Source: Streptomyces cadmiisoli
GTDB taxonomy: Bacteria > Actinomycetota > Actinomycetes > Streptomycetales > Streptomycetaceae
Direction: 5' to 3'
DNA: 64,000 nucleotides
Assembly (NCBI RefSeq): GCF_003261055.1
Contig: NZ_CP030073.1
Location: forward strand, 3,844,001 to 3,908,000
In this document: positions 1-12,006 of the stretch, one piece after another
Layout of the letters: each line of letters opens with the position of its first letter
How positions within the stretch are numbered: the first letter of the stretch is position 1
The notes under the pieces: model-generated
The model's input: only the letters and a program-made list of their open reading frames with translations
What the model was told of the DNA's origin: nothing
The model's database searches: none
Program-made: the position numbers and the translations under genes

Positions 1-273
1 GGCGGTCATGGCCCCATCCTCCCGGATGACCGGGTCATGGTTCCAATCCGGGTGGCCGGGACCCCGCCGCCCGTATCCGCCCATGATCGGTGATGTTGCA
101 CTTGCACAACACATCCGGAATGCGGCTGGACAAGCCGACGGTGGCTGAAGAACGATTATCGCAACAGTGTCGCGGACAGTACCGGGGGGACGAACCGCAT
201 CTGTAGGACCTTCCTCCGAATCCGGCCGCGCGTCGTCCCCGCACTCCAGAGGCAAAACGGAGGAAAGACCGCC

Positions 274-882
274 ATGAGTTTCGGCGACCCGAACAACCCC
301 TACGGGCACGGGCAGCCGCCCCAGCAGCCCCCCGCCCCCGGATACGGGTACCCCCAGCAGACGCCGCCCGGCGCCCCCCAGCAGGGCTACGGCTACCCGT
401 CGGCCCCGCCGCTCCAGCAGCCGTACGGCGGCGGCTACGCCCCGGGCGTGCCCGCCCAGATGCCGGGCGTCACCCGCGCCTCGCAGATCATGCTCGGTGT
501 GATCGCGCTGGCCCACGCGGTGATCGCGGTGCTGTACGGGGTCGCGCTCAGCGAGTGGGACAAGACCATGGCCGACGCGGGCGTCACCGGTGACTCGGAG
601 GCGGAGGCGATCGCCGACCTGGGCAAGGGCGTCGTGGTCTTCCTGCTCGGTCTGGCGGCCGTCTTCGCGCTGCTCGGCCTCGCCCTGCTGGTCCAGTACG
701 CCAAGGGCGGCAACGGCGTGCGCGTCTGCTCGATCGTCTACGGCTCGTTCGCGATCGTCACGGGCATCGTCATGATCGCGGCGTACGGCATCGGGCTGAT
801 CATCATCGCGATCTCCATCCTCCTGATCGTCTTCTCCGCGAAGCGCGCCAGCGCAGAATGGTTCCGCCGCCCGCGCTACTGA
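274..882 (+). CDS. Pro/Gly/Tyr-rich N-terminus, four-TM membrane protein
   Basis: A 202-residue membrane protein of unknown function. Residues 1-66 are rich in Pro, Gly, Gln and Tyr and probably disordered in the cytoplasm. Hydrophobic segments follow at about 70-92, 119-143, 150-171 and 172-189, and the protein ends in a basic tail. The ATG is preceded by a good ribosome site (GGAGGAAAG at 259-267), which fixes the start. The arrangement (disordered Pro-rich tail plus a small helical bundle) is common in streptomycete membrane proteins near growth and envelope genes, but no enzymatic motif is visible. It stands alone, with 154 nt before the next gene on the same strand. Confidence 0.8.
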   Translation: MSFGDPNNPYGHGQPPQQPPAPGYGYPQQTPPGAPQQGYGYPSAPPLQQPYGGGYAPGVPAQMPGVTRASQIMLGVIALAHAVIAVLYGVALSEWDKTMADAGVTGDSEAEAIADLGKGVVVFLLGLAAVFALLGLALLVQYAKGGNGVRVCSIVYGSFAIVTGIVMIAAYGIGLIIIAISILLIVFSAKRASAEWFRRPRY

Positions 883-1036
883 TCGGCGGCGCCCGCGGCG
901 CCCGACGCGCTCACGCGACGGAACGGTTCGCGCCATTCACACCGAGGGCCGTGTCTCACCCGTGCAAGGGAGGGACGCGGCCCTGGTGCGTCGCCCTACT
1001 CTGATGCGGTAGCCGCCAGGCACGGGGAGAAGCACC

Positions 1037-1789
1037 TTGTACAGCATCATCGTGGTACCTCCGCCGAGCTCGCAGGACGAGCGGGACCGCACCGCCCAGA
1101 TCCGCCTCGCCCCCGGCGAGCGGCTCACCTTCGGCCGCGGCGCGGGCAACGACGTCGTGATCGCCCACGACGGCGTCTCGCGCCGCGCGGGTGAGATCGC
1201 CGCGCAGGGCGCCTTCTGGATACTCAGCAACCTCAGCCGGGACCAGACGTACGTCGTCGAGAACCCGGAGGGCGCGGGTGAGCACATCAAGGTGGCGCCG
1301 GGGCGGCTGGACGCGCCCGTGCCGTTCGAGTTCTCCCGGATCGTGCTGCCCGCGGCGGGCGACCTGCTGCCGGTCGACGTCTGGGCACCCCGCCACGACC
1401 ACCTGCGCCCCGAGGGCGGGCTGGACGGGGTGACCACCGCGCCCGCCTTCTCCCTGGACCGCAGCAAGCGCTACTACGCGGTGCTCGCCGCGCTGTGCGA
1501 GCCGCGGCTGCGCGGCGAACCGCACGCCCCGCTGCCCACCGTCGACCAGGTCGTCGAGCGGCTGCAACCGGGCTGGCCCGCCGCGTCCCGCACCTCGGTG
1601 CAGTGGAACATCGACTACCTGGCGGTCAAGCTGCGTCTGAAACCCGGCCCGGAGACCGCCGACAGCGGTCCGCGGCTCAACGGCAAGAAGGAGTCCCTGG
1701 TCTCCCTCGCCCTCCGCTTCGACCTGGTGCGGGAGGACGACCTCGCCGTCCTCGCCGCCGCCGTACCGGGCGGTGCGGGCAACCGGTGA
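1037..1789 (+). CDS. FHA-domain protein coupled to the downstream kinase
   Basis: A 250-residue cytoplasmic protein with a forkhead-associated (phosphothreonine-binding) fold at about 21-110. The diagnostic pieces are Gly33-Arg34 in the first loop and Ser48-Arg49 in the second; the His usually found three residues after that Ser is not conserved. Residues 141-250 look like a helical, winged-helix-like tail. The start is TTG at 1037, eight bases after GGGGAG; no better start is seen. Its stop overlaps the GTG of the next gene (GTGA at 1786-1789), so the two are translationally coupled. FHA domains typically dock phosphorylated kinases, so it is probably the reader or adaptor for the adjoining kinase (inference from context). 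Confidence 0.85.
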   Translation: MYSIIVVPPPSSQDERDRTAQIRLAPGERLTFGRGAGNDVVIAHDGVSRRAGEIAAQGAFWILSNLSRDQTYVVENPEGAGEHIKVAPGRLDAPVPFEFSRIVLPAAGDLLPVDVWAPRHDHLRPEGGLDGVTTAPAFSLDRSKRYYAVLAALCEPRLRGEPHAPLPTVDQVVERLQPGWPAASRTSVQWNIDYLAVKLRLKPGPETADSGPRLNGKKESLVSLALRFDLVREDDLAVLAAAVPGGAGNR

Positions 1790-3339
1790 CCGAGCCGTAC
1801 GCCGTACCGGTGCCCAAGGGGTACCGGGTGGGGTCCTGGGAGGTGCGGGCGCCGATCGCCACGGGTGCCTTCGGCAGCGTCTACGAGGCCCGGCGCACCG
1901 ACCCCCGGGAGGACCTGCCGCGCACCGCCGCCCTGAAGTTCCTGCCGACCGGCACCAACACCCCCCGCCATCTGTCCCACCTGCGGGAACTGGTCGACCG
2001 CGAGGTGGAGTTGCACCGCCGCCTCAGACGCCCGCGGCTGATCCGGATGTACGAGACCCTCACCGTCGACGACCCCGGCCGCCCCGCGCTCGACGGCGCC
2101 ACCGTCCTCGTACTGGAACGGGCGGAGGGCTCCTTGGCCGCCCTGCTGGCCGGTACGCCCCGGCCCGGGAACGGGCCGGCGCTGCTCGCGCAGATCTGTG
2201 AGGGCCTCCACCAGCTGCACGCGGCCGGCTGGGTGCACGGGGATCTGAAACCGGCCAATGTGCTGCTGATGCGGGACGGTTCGGCGCGGCTGGCCGACTT
2301 CAACATGGCCGCCGAGCTCGAGGGCACGCACGCGTACACGCCCGCCTTCTCCACCCCCGACTACACCCCGCCGGAACTGCTGTGGTCCGAGATCGGCGAG
2401 CGCGGCCGACGGATCCGCCCCTCCGCCGACGTCTGGGCCTTCGGGGTCCTCGCCCACCTCGTCCTGACCGGCTCCTTCCCGCTGCCCGGCGGCACCCCGA
2501 CGGCCCGCCGCGACGCGGCCGCCGCCTACGCCCGCGGCACCGAGGAACTGCGCCTGTCCCCCGGCCTGCCGGACGCCTGGCGGGACATCGTGCGCGCGTG
2601 CCTGGCCCGTACGCACGCCGAACGCATCACCACCGCGGCACTGCTGCGCCGGGTGTCCGCGGCCACCGGCACCGGCCGGCGGTCGCTGCGTCTGCCGCCC
2701 GGCCCGCGCCGCGTCTCCCGCCGCGGCGCCGTCGTGGCCGCCGCGGCCGCCACCTGCGCGGCGGTGGGCCTCGGCTTCGGCATCAGCGCCTGGGCCGACC
2801 GCGGCCCGGACGGCAGCCGGGGCAGCCGGGCCCGGGAGACCACCGCCGCCACCTACGGCGCCGCCGAACTCCGTACCGACAAGGGCGTCCCCGCCGCCTA
2901 CCGCCTGCTGATCGTCGAGACGGCGCACGACTGCGACCGGCCGGGTGTCACCCCGACGCTGATCGCGGCCATGCTGAAGGTGGAGAGCGGCTTCGACCCC
3001 GATCTGTCCGACCCCGCCAAGGACGAGTACGGCATCGCCCGCTGGACCCCGAGCGTGCTGCGCTGGTGGATGCATGACGACGGCACGCCCGCGGAGTCCG
3101 TCCCCGAGCCGCCCTTCCCTCCCGCCGAGTCGATCCCCGCGATGGGCCGGTATCTGTGCTGGATCGCGCCGCGCCTGGACGCCGACCTGCCCGGCGACCA
3201 CCGGGTGCTGATCGCCGCCGCCTACCGGACGTCCTACCGGAAGGTGAACGACGCGGGCGGGGTTCCCCCGAAGTACCGCGACTACGCCGCCCGCGTCGCG
3301 CACCACCTCAAGGAGTACACGCCGCGGGACCGGACGTGA
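1786..3339 (+). CDS. Membrane Ser/Thr kinase fused to a lytic-transglycosylase-like domain
   Basis: A 517-residue protein in three parts. Residues 13-290 are a Hanks-type kinase domain: glycine-rich loop TGAFGSVYE, Lys51 in the ALKF motif, and catalytic loop HGDLKPANVL (151-160), where HRD has become HGD. The metal-binding DFG is DFN at 171-173. A single TM helix spans about 314-336. Outside the membrane, residues 355-510 resemble a soluble lytic transglycosylase or lysozyme-like domain: the motif KVESGFDP puts a candidate catalytic Glu at 400, followed by a YGIARWTP segment in the place of the usual GLMQ motif. The GTG start at 1786 overlaps the FHA gene stop. The likely role is an envelope sensor-kinase that binds or cleaves peptidoglycan; kinase activity is uncertain given DFN. 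Confidence 0.85.
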   Translation: MTEPYAVPVPKGYRVGSWEVRAPIATGAFGSVYEARRTDPREDLPRTAALKFLPTGTNTPRHLSHLRELVDREVELHRRLRRPRLIRMYETLTVDDPGRPALDGATVLVLERAEGSLAALLAGTPRPGNGPALLAQICEGLHQLHAAGWVHGDLKPANVLLMRDGSARLADFNMAAELEGTHAYTPAFSTPDYTPPELLWSEIGERGRRIRPSADVWAFGVLAHLVLTGSFPLPGGTPTARRDAAAAYARGTEELRLSPGLPDAWRDIVRACLARTHAERITTAALLRRVSAATGTGRRSLRLPPGPRRVSRRGAVVAAAAATCAAVGLGFGISAWADRGPDGSRGSRARETTAATYGAAELRTDKGVPAAYRLLIVETAHDCDRPGVTPTLIAAMLKVESGFDPDLSDPAKDEYGIARWTPSVLRWWMHDDGTPAESVPEPPFPPAESIPAMGRYLCWIAPRLDADLPGDHRVLIAAAYRTSYRKVNDAGGVPPKYRDYAARVAHHLKEYTPRDRT

Positions 3340-3450
3340 CCCTGAGAGAACTGAGGTACCGGCCGCGCGGGCTCCTTGGGACGCTCGGACGTGCCGCCTC
3401 CCGCGGCCCGCACCCGCGTCCCCGCTGACCCTGATCCAGCGCGGACGCGC

Positions 3451-3490
3451 CGCGGCCTCCGGCCCCCTCGGGGGAGGGCCGGAGGCCGCG
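3451..3490. terminator. Terminator hairpin downstream of purH
   Basis: A perfect 15-bp stem: the arm at 3451-3465 (CGCGGCCTCCGGCCC) pairs with 3476-3490, with a 10-nt loop. It lies 18 nt beyond the purH stop on the minus strand and about 110 nt after the kinase stop on the plus strand, so it can end both convergent transcripts. There is no U-tract, which is usual in Streptomyces. Confidence 0.8.
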
Positions 3491-3507
3491 TGGGTGCCGC
3501 GCCGGTG

Positions 3508-5073
3508 TCAGTGGAAGAAGTGGCGCGTACCGGTGAAGTACATCGTGACGCCGGCCTTCCGCGCCGCCTCGACGACCTGCTCGTCACGGACCGAACCGCC
3601 CGGCTGGACCACGGCCCGCACACCGGCCTCGGTGAGGATCTCCAGCCCGTCGGGGAACGGGAAGAACGCGTCCGAGGCGGCGAACGAGCCCTCGGCGCGC
3701 TCGGCACCAGCCCGCTCGACCGCCAGCTTCGCGGAGTCGACCCGGTTGACCTGGCCCATGCCCACGCCGACCGAGGCGCCGTCCTTGGCCAGCAGGATCG
3801 CGTTGGACTTCACGGCCCGGCACGCCCGCCAGGCGAAGGCCAGCTCGCGCAGTTCCCCGTCGCTCAGTGCCTCACCGGTCGCCAGGGTCCAGTGGGCGGG
3901 GTCGTCCCCGTCGGCCTGGAGGCGGTCGGCGGCCTGGAGCAGGGCACCGCCGTCGATCGGCTTGACCTCGACCGGGTCGGCCGGGCCGTTGGGCGCCCTG
4001 AGCACGCGGATGTTCTTCTTCTTGGCGAGCGCCTCCAGCGCGCCGTCCTCGTAGTCCGGCGCGACGATGACCTCGGTGAAGATCTCGGCGACCTGCTCGG
4101 CCATCTCCTTGCTGACCGGGCGGTTCACCGCGATCACACCGCCGAACGCGGACAGCGGGTCGCAGGCGTGCGCCTTGCGGTGCGCATCGGCGACGTCCGC
4201 GCCGATCGCGATGCCGCAGGGGTTGGCGTGCTTGATGATCGCGACGCACGGCTCGTCGTGGTCGTACGCGGCACGGCGGGCGGCGTCCGTGTCCGTGAAG
4301 TTGTTGTACGACATCTCCTTGCCGTGCAGCTGCTCGGCCTCGGCCAGGCCGGACCCGGTGCCGTCGACGTACAGGGCGGCCGGCTGGTGCGGGTTCTCGC
4401 CGTAGCGCAGGGTGTTCTTGCGCTCCCAGGTGGCGCCGAGGAAGTCGGGGAAGCCGCTGTCGTCGACGGGGGCGTAGTCGCCGGCGAACCAGCTCGCGAC
4501 GGCCACGTCGTACGCCGCCGTGTGCTGGAACGCCTCCGCCGCGAGCCGCTTGCGGGTGGTGAGGTCGAAGCCGCCGTTGCGGACCGCGGCGAGCACGTCG
4601 CCGTACCGTGCGGGGCTGGTCACGACCGCGACGGACGGGTGGTTCTTGGCGGCGGCGCGGACCATGGACGGGCCGCCGATGTCGATCTGCTCGACGCACT
4701 CGTCGGGCGAGGCGCCGGAGGCGACGGTCTCACGGAACGGGTAGAGGTTGACGACCACGAGGTCGAACGGCTCGACACCGAGCTCGGCCAGCTGCCGCTG
4801 GTGGTCCTCCAGCCGCAGGTCGGCGAGGATGCCCGCGTGCACCTTGGGGTGCAGGGTCTTGACCCGGCCGTCCAGGCACTCGGGGAAGCCCGTCAGCTCC
4901 TCGACCTTGGTGACGGGGACGCCGGCGGCGGCGATACGGGCGGCGGTGGACCCGGTGGAGACGAGTTCCACGCCCGCCTCGTCCAGGCCACGGGCCAGCT
5001 CCTCCAGCCCGGTCTTGTCGTAGACGCTGACGAGCGCCCGTCGAATGGCCCGCTTGTTGCTCTCGGCGGTCAC
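3508..5073 (-). CDS. purH: Bifunctional AICAR formyltransferase / IMP cyclohydrolase
   Basis: Catalyses the last two steps of de novo IMP synthesis: formylation of AICAR with 10-formyl-THF, then ring closure to IMP. The 521-residue length is normal for the family. The N-terminal MGS-like cyclohydrolase domain begins with the SVYDKTG motif (16-22); the formyltransferase half contains the KHANPCG motif with its catalytic Lys-His pair and the [11 protein letters not shown] segment. The start is GTG at 5073, which overlaps the purN stop in a GTGA arrangement (5070-5073), so purN and purH are translationally coupled as in other actinobacteria. A strong hairpin follows the stop. Confidence 0.97.
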   Translation of the reverse strand: MTAESNKRAIRRALVSVYDKTGLEELARGLDEAGVELVSTGSTAARIAAAGVPVTKVEELTGFPECLDGRVKTLHPKVHAGILADLRLEDHQRQLAELGVEPFDLVVVNLYPFRETVASGASPDECVEQIDIGGPSMVRAAAKNHPSVAVVTSPARYGDVLAAVRNGGFDLTTRKRLAAEAFQHTAAYDVAVASWFAGDYAPVDDSGFPDFLGATWERKNTLRYGENPHQPAALYVDGTGSGLAEAEQLHGKEMSYNNFTDTDAARRAAYDHDEPCVAIIKHANPCGIAIGADVADAHRKAHACDPLSAFGGVIAVNRPVSKEMAEQVAEIFTEVIVAPDYEDGALEALAKKKNIRVLRAPNGPADPVEVKPIDGGALLQAADRLQADGDDPAHWTLATGEALSDGELRELAFAWRACRAVKSNAILLAKDGASVGVGMGQVNRVDSAKLAVERAGAERAEGSFAASDAFFPFPDGLEILTEAGVRAVVQPGGSVRDEQVVEAARKAGVTMYFTGTRHFFH

Positions 5074-5699
5074 TGGATAACTACCTTTCGTCCCTCAATG
5101 CGATAGCCGTTGCGGGCGAGCAGCCCCACGACCTCGACGAGCAGCCTTCGCTCGACTTCCTTGATGCGCTCGTGCAGCGCACTCTCGTCGTCCTCGTCCC
5201 GGACCTCGACCACGCCCTGGGCGATGATCGGGCCGGTGTCGACGCCGTCGTCGACGAAGTGGACGGTGCAGCCGGTGACCTTGGCGCCGTACGCGAGCGC
5301 GTCGCGGACACCGTGGGCGCCGGGAAAACTGGGCAGCAGGGCGGGATGCGTGTTCACGAAGCGCCCGCCGAACCGGGCGAGGAACTCCTTGCCCACGATC
5401 TTCATGAACCCCGCGGAGACGACCAGATCGGGCTCGTACGCGGCGACGGCCTCGGCGAGGGCGTGGTCCCACTCCTCGCGGGTGGCGTGATCCTTCACCC
5501 GGCACACGAACGTGGGCAGCCCGGCGCGCTCGGCCCGCGCCAGCCCCTCGACACCGGCGCGGTCGGCTCCGACGGCCACGATCTCGGCTCCGTAGGTCTC
5601 GGCACCGGCGGCGGCGATGGCGTCGAGCAGCGCCTGGAGATTGGTGCCGGATCCGGAGACCAGCACGACAAGGCGCTTGGCCACGGGCTTGGCGGCCAC
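5070..5699 (-). CDS. purN: Phosphoribosylglycinamide formyltransferase
   Basis: Transfers the formyl group from 10-formyl-THF to GAR, the third step of purine synthesis. The 209-residue product has the typical features: [10 protein letters not shown] near the N-terminus for phosphate binding, [12 protein letters not shown] with catalytic Asn and His, and DDGVDTGPI with the catalytic Asp. The frame stays open for about 290 nt upstream, but homology starts at the GTG at 5699 (Met-Ala-Ala-Lys-Pro), preceded by GAGAAAGG, so I place the start there. It heads a two-gene operon with purH. Its 5' leader carries an imperfect palindrome and a plausible promoter (see separate entries). Confidence 0.96.
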   Translation of the reverse strand: MAAKPVAKRLVVLVSGSGTNLQALLDAIAAAGAETYGAEIVAVGADRAGVEGLARAERAGLPTFVCRVKDHATREEWDHALAEAVAAYEPDLVVSAGFMKIVGKEFLARFGGRFVNTHPALLPSFPGAHGVRDALAYGAKVTGCTVHFVDDGVDTGPIIAQGVVEVRDEDDESALHERIKEVERRLLVEVVGLLARNGYRIEGRKVVIQ

Positions 5700-5718
5700 G
5701 GTGGGGCCCTTTCTCGGG

Positions 5719-5748
5719 GAAGCGTTTGTACGGTCGTACGAATGCTTC
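5719..5748. promoter_or_regulatory. 30-bp imperfect palindrome in the purN leader
   Basis: The arms at 5719-5732 and 5735-5748 pair at 12 of 14 positions (GAAGC followed by a GTACG core on one side, CGTAC and GCTTC on the other), separated by two bases. It lies 20 nt upstream of the purN start and downstream of the proposed promoter, so it is either an operator or an RNA hairpin in the leader. Confidence 0.5.
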
Positions 5749-5767
5749 GCGCCCCGGGATACGGGGA

Positions 5768-5795
5768 AGTCTACGAAGCGGCCGACCGTCAGCAA
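5768..5795 (-). promoter_or_regulatory. Candidate housekeeping promoter of purN-purH
   Basis: On the minus strand, TTGCTG (5795-5790) and TAGACT (5773-5768) are separated by 16 bases, a good match to the streptomycete HrdB pattern. Transcription would start near 5760, leaving a leader of about 60 nt that contains the palindrome at 5719-5748. Confidence 0.5.
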
Positions 5796-6034
5796 CGATA
5801 CCGGCACACCGGGCGGCCCCCACGGGACGGGGGCGTGGCCGGAAGGTAGCGTCTGGGACGAGCGGGCTCGGGAACGCGGACGTGCGGTGGCGCGTTCACG
5901 AGAGGACGGCTCGCACCGGAGCGGTCGTGTTCGGCACGTCGGATCCGCACGCCCCGTCAGCACGCCGTGACCGCCAGCAGTGCCCACCAGCCGTATTCAC
6001 CAGTCGTATTCACCAAGGGGAAGACGCTCACTTG

Positions 6035-6844
6035 ATGTCGGACCGCAGCCTGCGACTCCTCATGCTCCCTCCGCAGTCGGCACCGGGAGGGGAGCGCACC
6101 GGCGTGCTGCTGCGGGAGCGCCCCCCGACGCCACCCGACGCGCCGTCGAACGGCGACGGCGACCGGCGGGGCGGGTCCACGCCGGACGACAATCCGTTCG
6201 CGCCGCCGCCCGAGGGCGCCCCGGACCGGCCCTGGCAGCCGCGCCGCCCGGCCGGCGACGGCGGGGACTCCTCCGACTCGCAGGGCTCCTCCGGCTCTCG
6301 GGGCGGGGGCGGCCGTCCGCTGTGGGGCAGCCAGTGGAGCGACCGGCAGCCCGGCCGCTCCTCCGGCGGCGGTTTCGGCGACCGGCCCGGCGGCGGCCCC
6401 GAGGGCCAGGGCGGCGGTCCGGGCCGCGGCGGAGTGCGCTGGGATCCGACGGACCCCGCGCAGCGCCGGGCGCGCTACGCCCTGCTGTCCGGTATGTGGG
6501 CGTTCTTCTTCGCCCTCTTCAGCTGGCCGTACGTGGCCCTGCTGCTGGGCGCGCTGTCCCTGTACTGGGGCATCAGCGCCCTGCGCACCAAGTCCCGCAC
6601 CCCCGACCCCGACACCCCTGCCGCCGCGAACTCGGCCACGGGGCGCCCCCAGACGACCGCCGCGGTCAGCGGTCTGGTGACCGCGTCCCTGGCGATCATG
6701 CTCGTGGCGGCTACCTTCACCGCGCAGTTCGTGTACCGCGACTACTACACGTGCACCAACGACGCCCTCACGAACGAGGCCCGGCAAGCCTGCAGCCAAC
6801 TGCTGCCGGACGGGCTGCGGAGCGTGCTGGGGGCCAACGCCTAG
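6035..6844 (+). CDS. Hypothetical membrane protein with long Gly/Pro-rich N-terminus
   Basis: A 269-residue protein. The first ~140 residues are Gly, Ser, Pro and Asp rich and probably disordered. Hydrophobic segments follow at about 150-190 ([20 protein letters not shown] and the next stretch, ending in SALRTKSRT) and about 208-232, then a short Cys-containing tail ([20 protein letters not shown]). This looks like a DUF4190-type small membrane protein. ATG at 6035 is used here; TTG at 6032 is an equally good alternative, because GGGGAAG at 6017-6023 sits 8 nt before it. It converges on the DUF6350 gene with only 24 nt between the stops. Confidence 0.7.
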   Translation: MSDRSLRLLMLPPQSAPGGERTGVLLRERPPTPPDAPSNGDGDRRGGSTPDDNPFAPPPEGAPDRPWQPRRPAGDGGDSSDSQGSSGSRGGGGRPLWGSQWSDRQPGRSSGGGFGDRPGGGPEGQGGGPGRGGVRWDPTDPAQRRARYALLSGMWAFFFALFSWPYVALLLGALSLYWGISALRTKSRTPDPDTPAAANSATGRPQTTAAVSGLVTASLAIMLVAATFTAQFVYRDYYTCTNDALTNEARQACSQLLPDGLRSVLGANA

Positions 6845-6868
6845 GACCGCGGTTCCCGGGAGCCGGTC

Positions 6869-9424
<2,556 letters not shown>

Positions 9425-9529
9425 GACCGTCATGCTCCCAACGACACGCGCTTTATCCGCGTAACAGGCGAAGCTCGGATGTGTCGCCCAATATGTGTTT
9501 ATGTTCTTTTTCACGCGAAGGGGCGCCCT

Positions 9530-10825
9530 GTGAAGCAGAGCCCTGGAAACCCGCTTCCCCCGCCCGAGGAGCGCCGACGTCTGCGTGAGTCCCGCTCGCT
9601 GACAGAGGCTCAGCTGGCGGAGCGCCTCGGGGTCACCCCGCGGAAGGTGCGGGCGTGGGAGACCGGCCGCGCCGACCCGCGCGGCCGGAGACATGAGGCG
9701 TACGCGCAGTTGCTGCGCGAGCTGAGGACGGCCGCCGAAGCCGCCGCGCGGAGAGCCGATGTGACGGCAGGTCACGGCAGTCCCTCCGCCGGCAGATCCT
9801 CCGCCGGCAGATCCTCCGTCGGCAGATCCGCCGCCGGCAGATCCTCAGCCGGCAGCTCGTTCGCCGGCACCGCCGGTACCGCCGACGCCGCCACTGCCGA
9901 TCCCGACGACACGGCCGAACTGCCCCCCACCCCCGCCGCCCTCACGTCCGGCCCCGCGCCGGAGGGGGTGGGGGAGGCGGGGATGGAGTTCGGACCCGAC
10001 GTGCCCGACCTCGTTCCGTCCGAGACCGTCCTGACTCCCACTCAGGCCTTCGACGCCCTCTACGCGTTCTGCGCCCCCGGCCTCGTACGCCAGACCTACG
10101 TCCTCACCGGCCGGCGCGAACTGGCCCGCGAGTCGGTCGAGCGGGCGTTCCAACTGGCGTGGCAGCGGTGGCCCGAAGTGGCCGTCGACCGCGATCCGAC
10201 CGGCTGGGTGCGGGCCGCGGCCTACGAGTACGCCCTCTCCCCCTGGCACCGGTTCCGCCCGCGCTACCGCCACCCCGAGGCGCCGCCCTCCGACGCCTAC
10301 GACCGCACCCTGCTGAACGTGCTCCTGGAACTGTCCCCACCGCACCGCCGCACCCTGCTGCTCTACGACGGCGTGGGTCTCGACCTGCCCGAGACCGCGG
10401 CGGAGACGGAGGCGAGCACCCCGGCGACGGCGAACCGGCTGCTGAACGCGCGCCAGGCGGTCGCCGAGCGCCTGCCGGAGCTGTCCGACCCGGGCGAAAT
10501 GCACCGCCGCCTGTCCCGGCTGGCCACCGCGGAACGGCTGCGGGCGCCCAAACCGCTCGCGGTGCGCAGCGACAGCGAACGCCGCGCCCGGCTGTGGACC
10601 CGGGCGGCCATCGCCTTCACGGTCACCCTCATCGGGGTGACGGCCCTGACCCTGCGCACCGCCCCGACGCAGTACGAGCCGCCGGTGGCACCGGGCGAGA
10701 CGGTCCGCGGAGTACCGCCGCGGGCGGCACCGGGACCGCTGTCGGAGGACCAGCTGAAGCTGCGGAAGGCACTGCGAGAGGAGACGGCCAGCGGTCCGGA
10801 GAGACTCGTACCGCAGCCGAGATGA
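9530..10825 (+). CDS. XRE-type HTH plus sigma-factor-like membrane protein
   Basis: A 431-residue composite protein. Residues 15-58 form a helix-turn-helix of the XRE kind ([24 protein letters not shown]). Residues 86-112 carry a SAGRS-type repeat. Residues 171-240 resemble ECF sigma region 2 ([19 protein letters not shown], then [16 protein letters not shown]), and 257-316 resemble region 4 ([20 protein letters not shown]). A single TM helix follows at about 357-376, with a ~55-residue outer tail. The GTG start at 9530 has AAGGGG five bases upstream. A membrane-tethered regulator is a reasonable inference, but the sigma-like part may be only structural. The upstream 100 nt shared with the divergent gene is unusually AT-rich. 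Confidence 0.75.
   Translation: MKQSPGNPLPPPEERRRLRESRSLTEAQLAERLGVTPRKVRAWETGRADPRGRRHEAYAQLLRELRTAAEAAARRADVTAGHGSPSAGRSSAGRSSVGRSAAGRSSAGSSFAGTAGTADAATADPDDTAELPPTPAALTSGPAPEGVGEAGMEFGPDVPDLVPSETVLTPTQAFDALYAFCAPGLVRQTYVLTGRRELARESVERAFQLAWQRWPEVAVDRDPTGWVRAAAYEYALSPWHRFRPRYRHPEAPPSDAYDRTLLNVLLELSPPHRRTLLLYDGVGLDLPETAAETEASTPATANRLLNARQAVAERLPELSDPGEMHRRLSRLATAERLRAPKPLAVRSDSERRARLWTRAAIAFTVTLIGVTALTLRTAPTQYEPPVAPGETVRGVPPRAAPGPLSEDQLKLRKALREETASGPERLVPQPR
9784..9870. repeat. 15-bp in-frame repeat in the HTH gene
   Basis: About five imperfect copies of a 15-nt unit (TCCGCCGGCAGATCC type) encode SAGRS-like pentapeptides in the linker after the HTH domain. The period is a multiple of three, so it is a coding repeat. 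Confidence 0.75.
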
Positions 10826-10886
10826 GGCCGGGGCGCTCCGAGCCGGGGGCGCACCGGAGCGGGGGCGTGCCGGAGCGACGGGCTGC

Positions 10887-10998
10887 CGGGGTGCCGGAGC
10901 GGCGGGGTGCCGAGCCGCCGGGGTGCCGAGCCGCCAGGGTGCCGGATCGGCGGGGTGCCGAGCCGCCAGGGTGCCGGATCGGCGGGGTGCCCCGGCGG
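10887..10998. repeat. Seven 16-bp tandem repeats between the HTH gene and sucD
   Basis: Seven head-to-tail copies of a 16-nt unit beginning CGGGGTGCC or CAGGGTGCC. The last seven bases alternate between GAGCCGC and GGATCGG forms. The period is not a multiple of three and no frame is favoured, so this is intergenic minisatellite-like DNA. It lies just beyond the sucD terminator. Confidence 0.85.
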
Positions 10999-11038
10999 GC
11001 GTGTGCGGCGGTGGGCCCGCCCCGCCGGTGTGAACGAC

Positions 11039-11073
11039 GGTGGGCCCGCCCCCACCCGGGGAGCGGGCCCACC
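11039..11073 (-). terminator. sucD terminator hairpin
   Basis: A perfect 11-bp stem: GGTGGGCCCGC (11039-11049) pairs with GCGGGCCCACC (11063-11073), with a 13-nt loop, starting 20 nt after the sucD stop. The left-arm sequence is duplicated at 11010-11020, giving an alternative, larger hairpin. Confidence 0.8.
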
Positions 11074-11093
11074 AGCGATCGGATCGGCCGAAC

Positions 11094-11978
11094 TCAGCCG
11101 GCCAGGATCTCGCGCGCGAGCTTCGCGGTCTCGGTCGGCGTCTTGCCGACCTTCACGCCGGCGGCCTCGAGGGCCTCCTTCTTCGCCTGCGCCGTGCCGG
11201 AGGAGCCGGAGACGATCGCGCCCGCGTGGCCCATCGTCTTGCCCTCGGGGGCGGTGAAGCCCGCGACGTAGCCGACGACCGGCTTGGTCACGTTCTCCTT
11301 GATGAACGCCGCGGCCCGCTCCTCGGCGTCGCCACCGATCTCACCGATCATCACGATCAGGTCGGTGTCGGGGTCGGCCTGGAACGCGGCGAGCGCGTCG
11401 ATGTGCGTCGTACCGATGATCGGGTCGCCACCGATGCCGACGGAGGTGGAGAAGCCGATGTCACGCAGCTCGTACATCATCTGGTACGTCAGCGTGCCGG
11501 ACTTCGAGACCAGGCCGATACGGCCCGGCTTCGTGATGTCGCCCGGGATGATGCCGACGTTGGACTGGCCCGGGGTGATGATGCCGGGGCAGTTCGGGCC
11601 GATGATGCGGGTCTTGTTGCCCTTCTTGCCGGCGTACGCCCAGAAGGCGGCCGTGTCGTGCACGGCGATGCCCTCGGTGATCACGACGGCGAGCGGGATC
11701 TCGGCGTCGATCGCCTCGACGACGGCGTCCTTGGTGAACTTCTCCGGTACGAAGATGACGGAGACGTTGGCGCCGGTCTTCTCGATGGCCTCCTTGACGG
11801 TGCCGAAGACAGGTACCTCGGTGCCGTCGAAGTCCACGGTCTGACCCGCCTTGCGCGGGTTCACGCCGCCCACGACGTTCGTGCCGTCACCGAGCATGAG
11901 CTTGGTGTGCTTCATGCCGGTGGCACCGGTCATGCCCTGGACGATGACCTTGCTGTCCTTGTTGAGCCAGATAGCCAT
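11094..11978 (-). CDS. sucD: Succinyl-CoA synthetase alpha subunit
   Basis: The alpha subunit (294 residues, standard length) of the TCA-cycle enzyme that interconverts succinyl-CoA and succinate with substrate-level phosphorylation. The N-terminal CoA-binding Rossmann domain begins [17 protein letters not shown]. The active-site His that carries the phosphate lies in the C-terminal [14 protein letters not shown] segment. ATG at 11978 is preceded by a GAGGAC-type ribosome site. It follows sucC with a 28-nt gap, so the two form one transcript ended by the hairpin at 11039-11073. Confidence 0.98.
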   Translation of the reverse strand: MAIWLNKDSKVIVQGMTGATGMKHTKLMLGDGTNVVGGVNPRKAGQTVDFDGTEVPVFGTVKEAIEKTGANVSVIFVPEKFTKDAVVEAIDAEIPLAVVITEGIAVHDTAAFWAYAGKKGNKTRIIGPNCPGIITPGQSNVGIIPGDITKPGRIGLVSKSGTLTYQMMYELRDIGFSTSVGIGGDPIIGTTHIDALAAFQADPDTDLIVMIGEIGGDAEERAAAFIKENVTKPVVGYVAGFTAPEGKTMGHAGAIVSGSSGTAQAKKEALEAAGVKVGKTPTETAKLAREILAG

Positions 11979-12006
11979 GGTGTGTTGATGTCCTCGTCCT
12001 CGGTGC

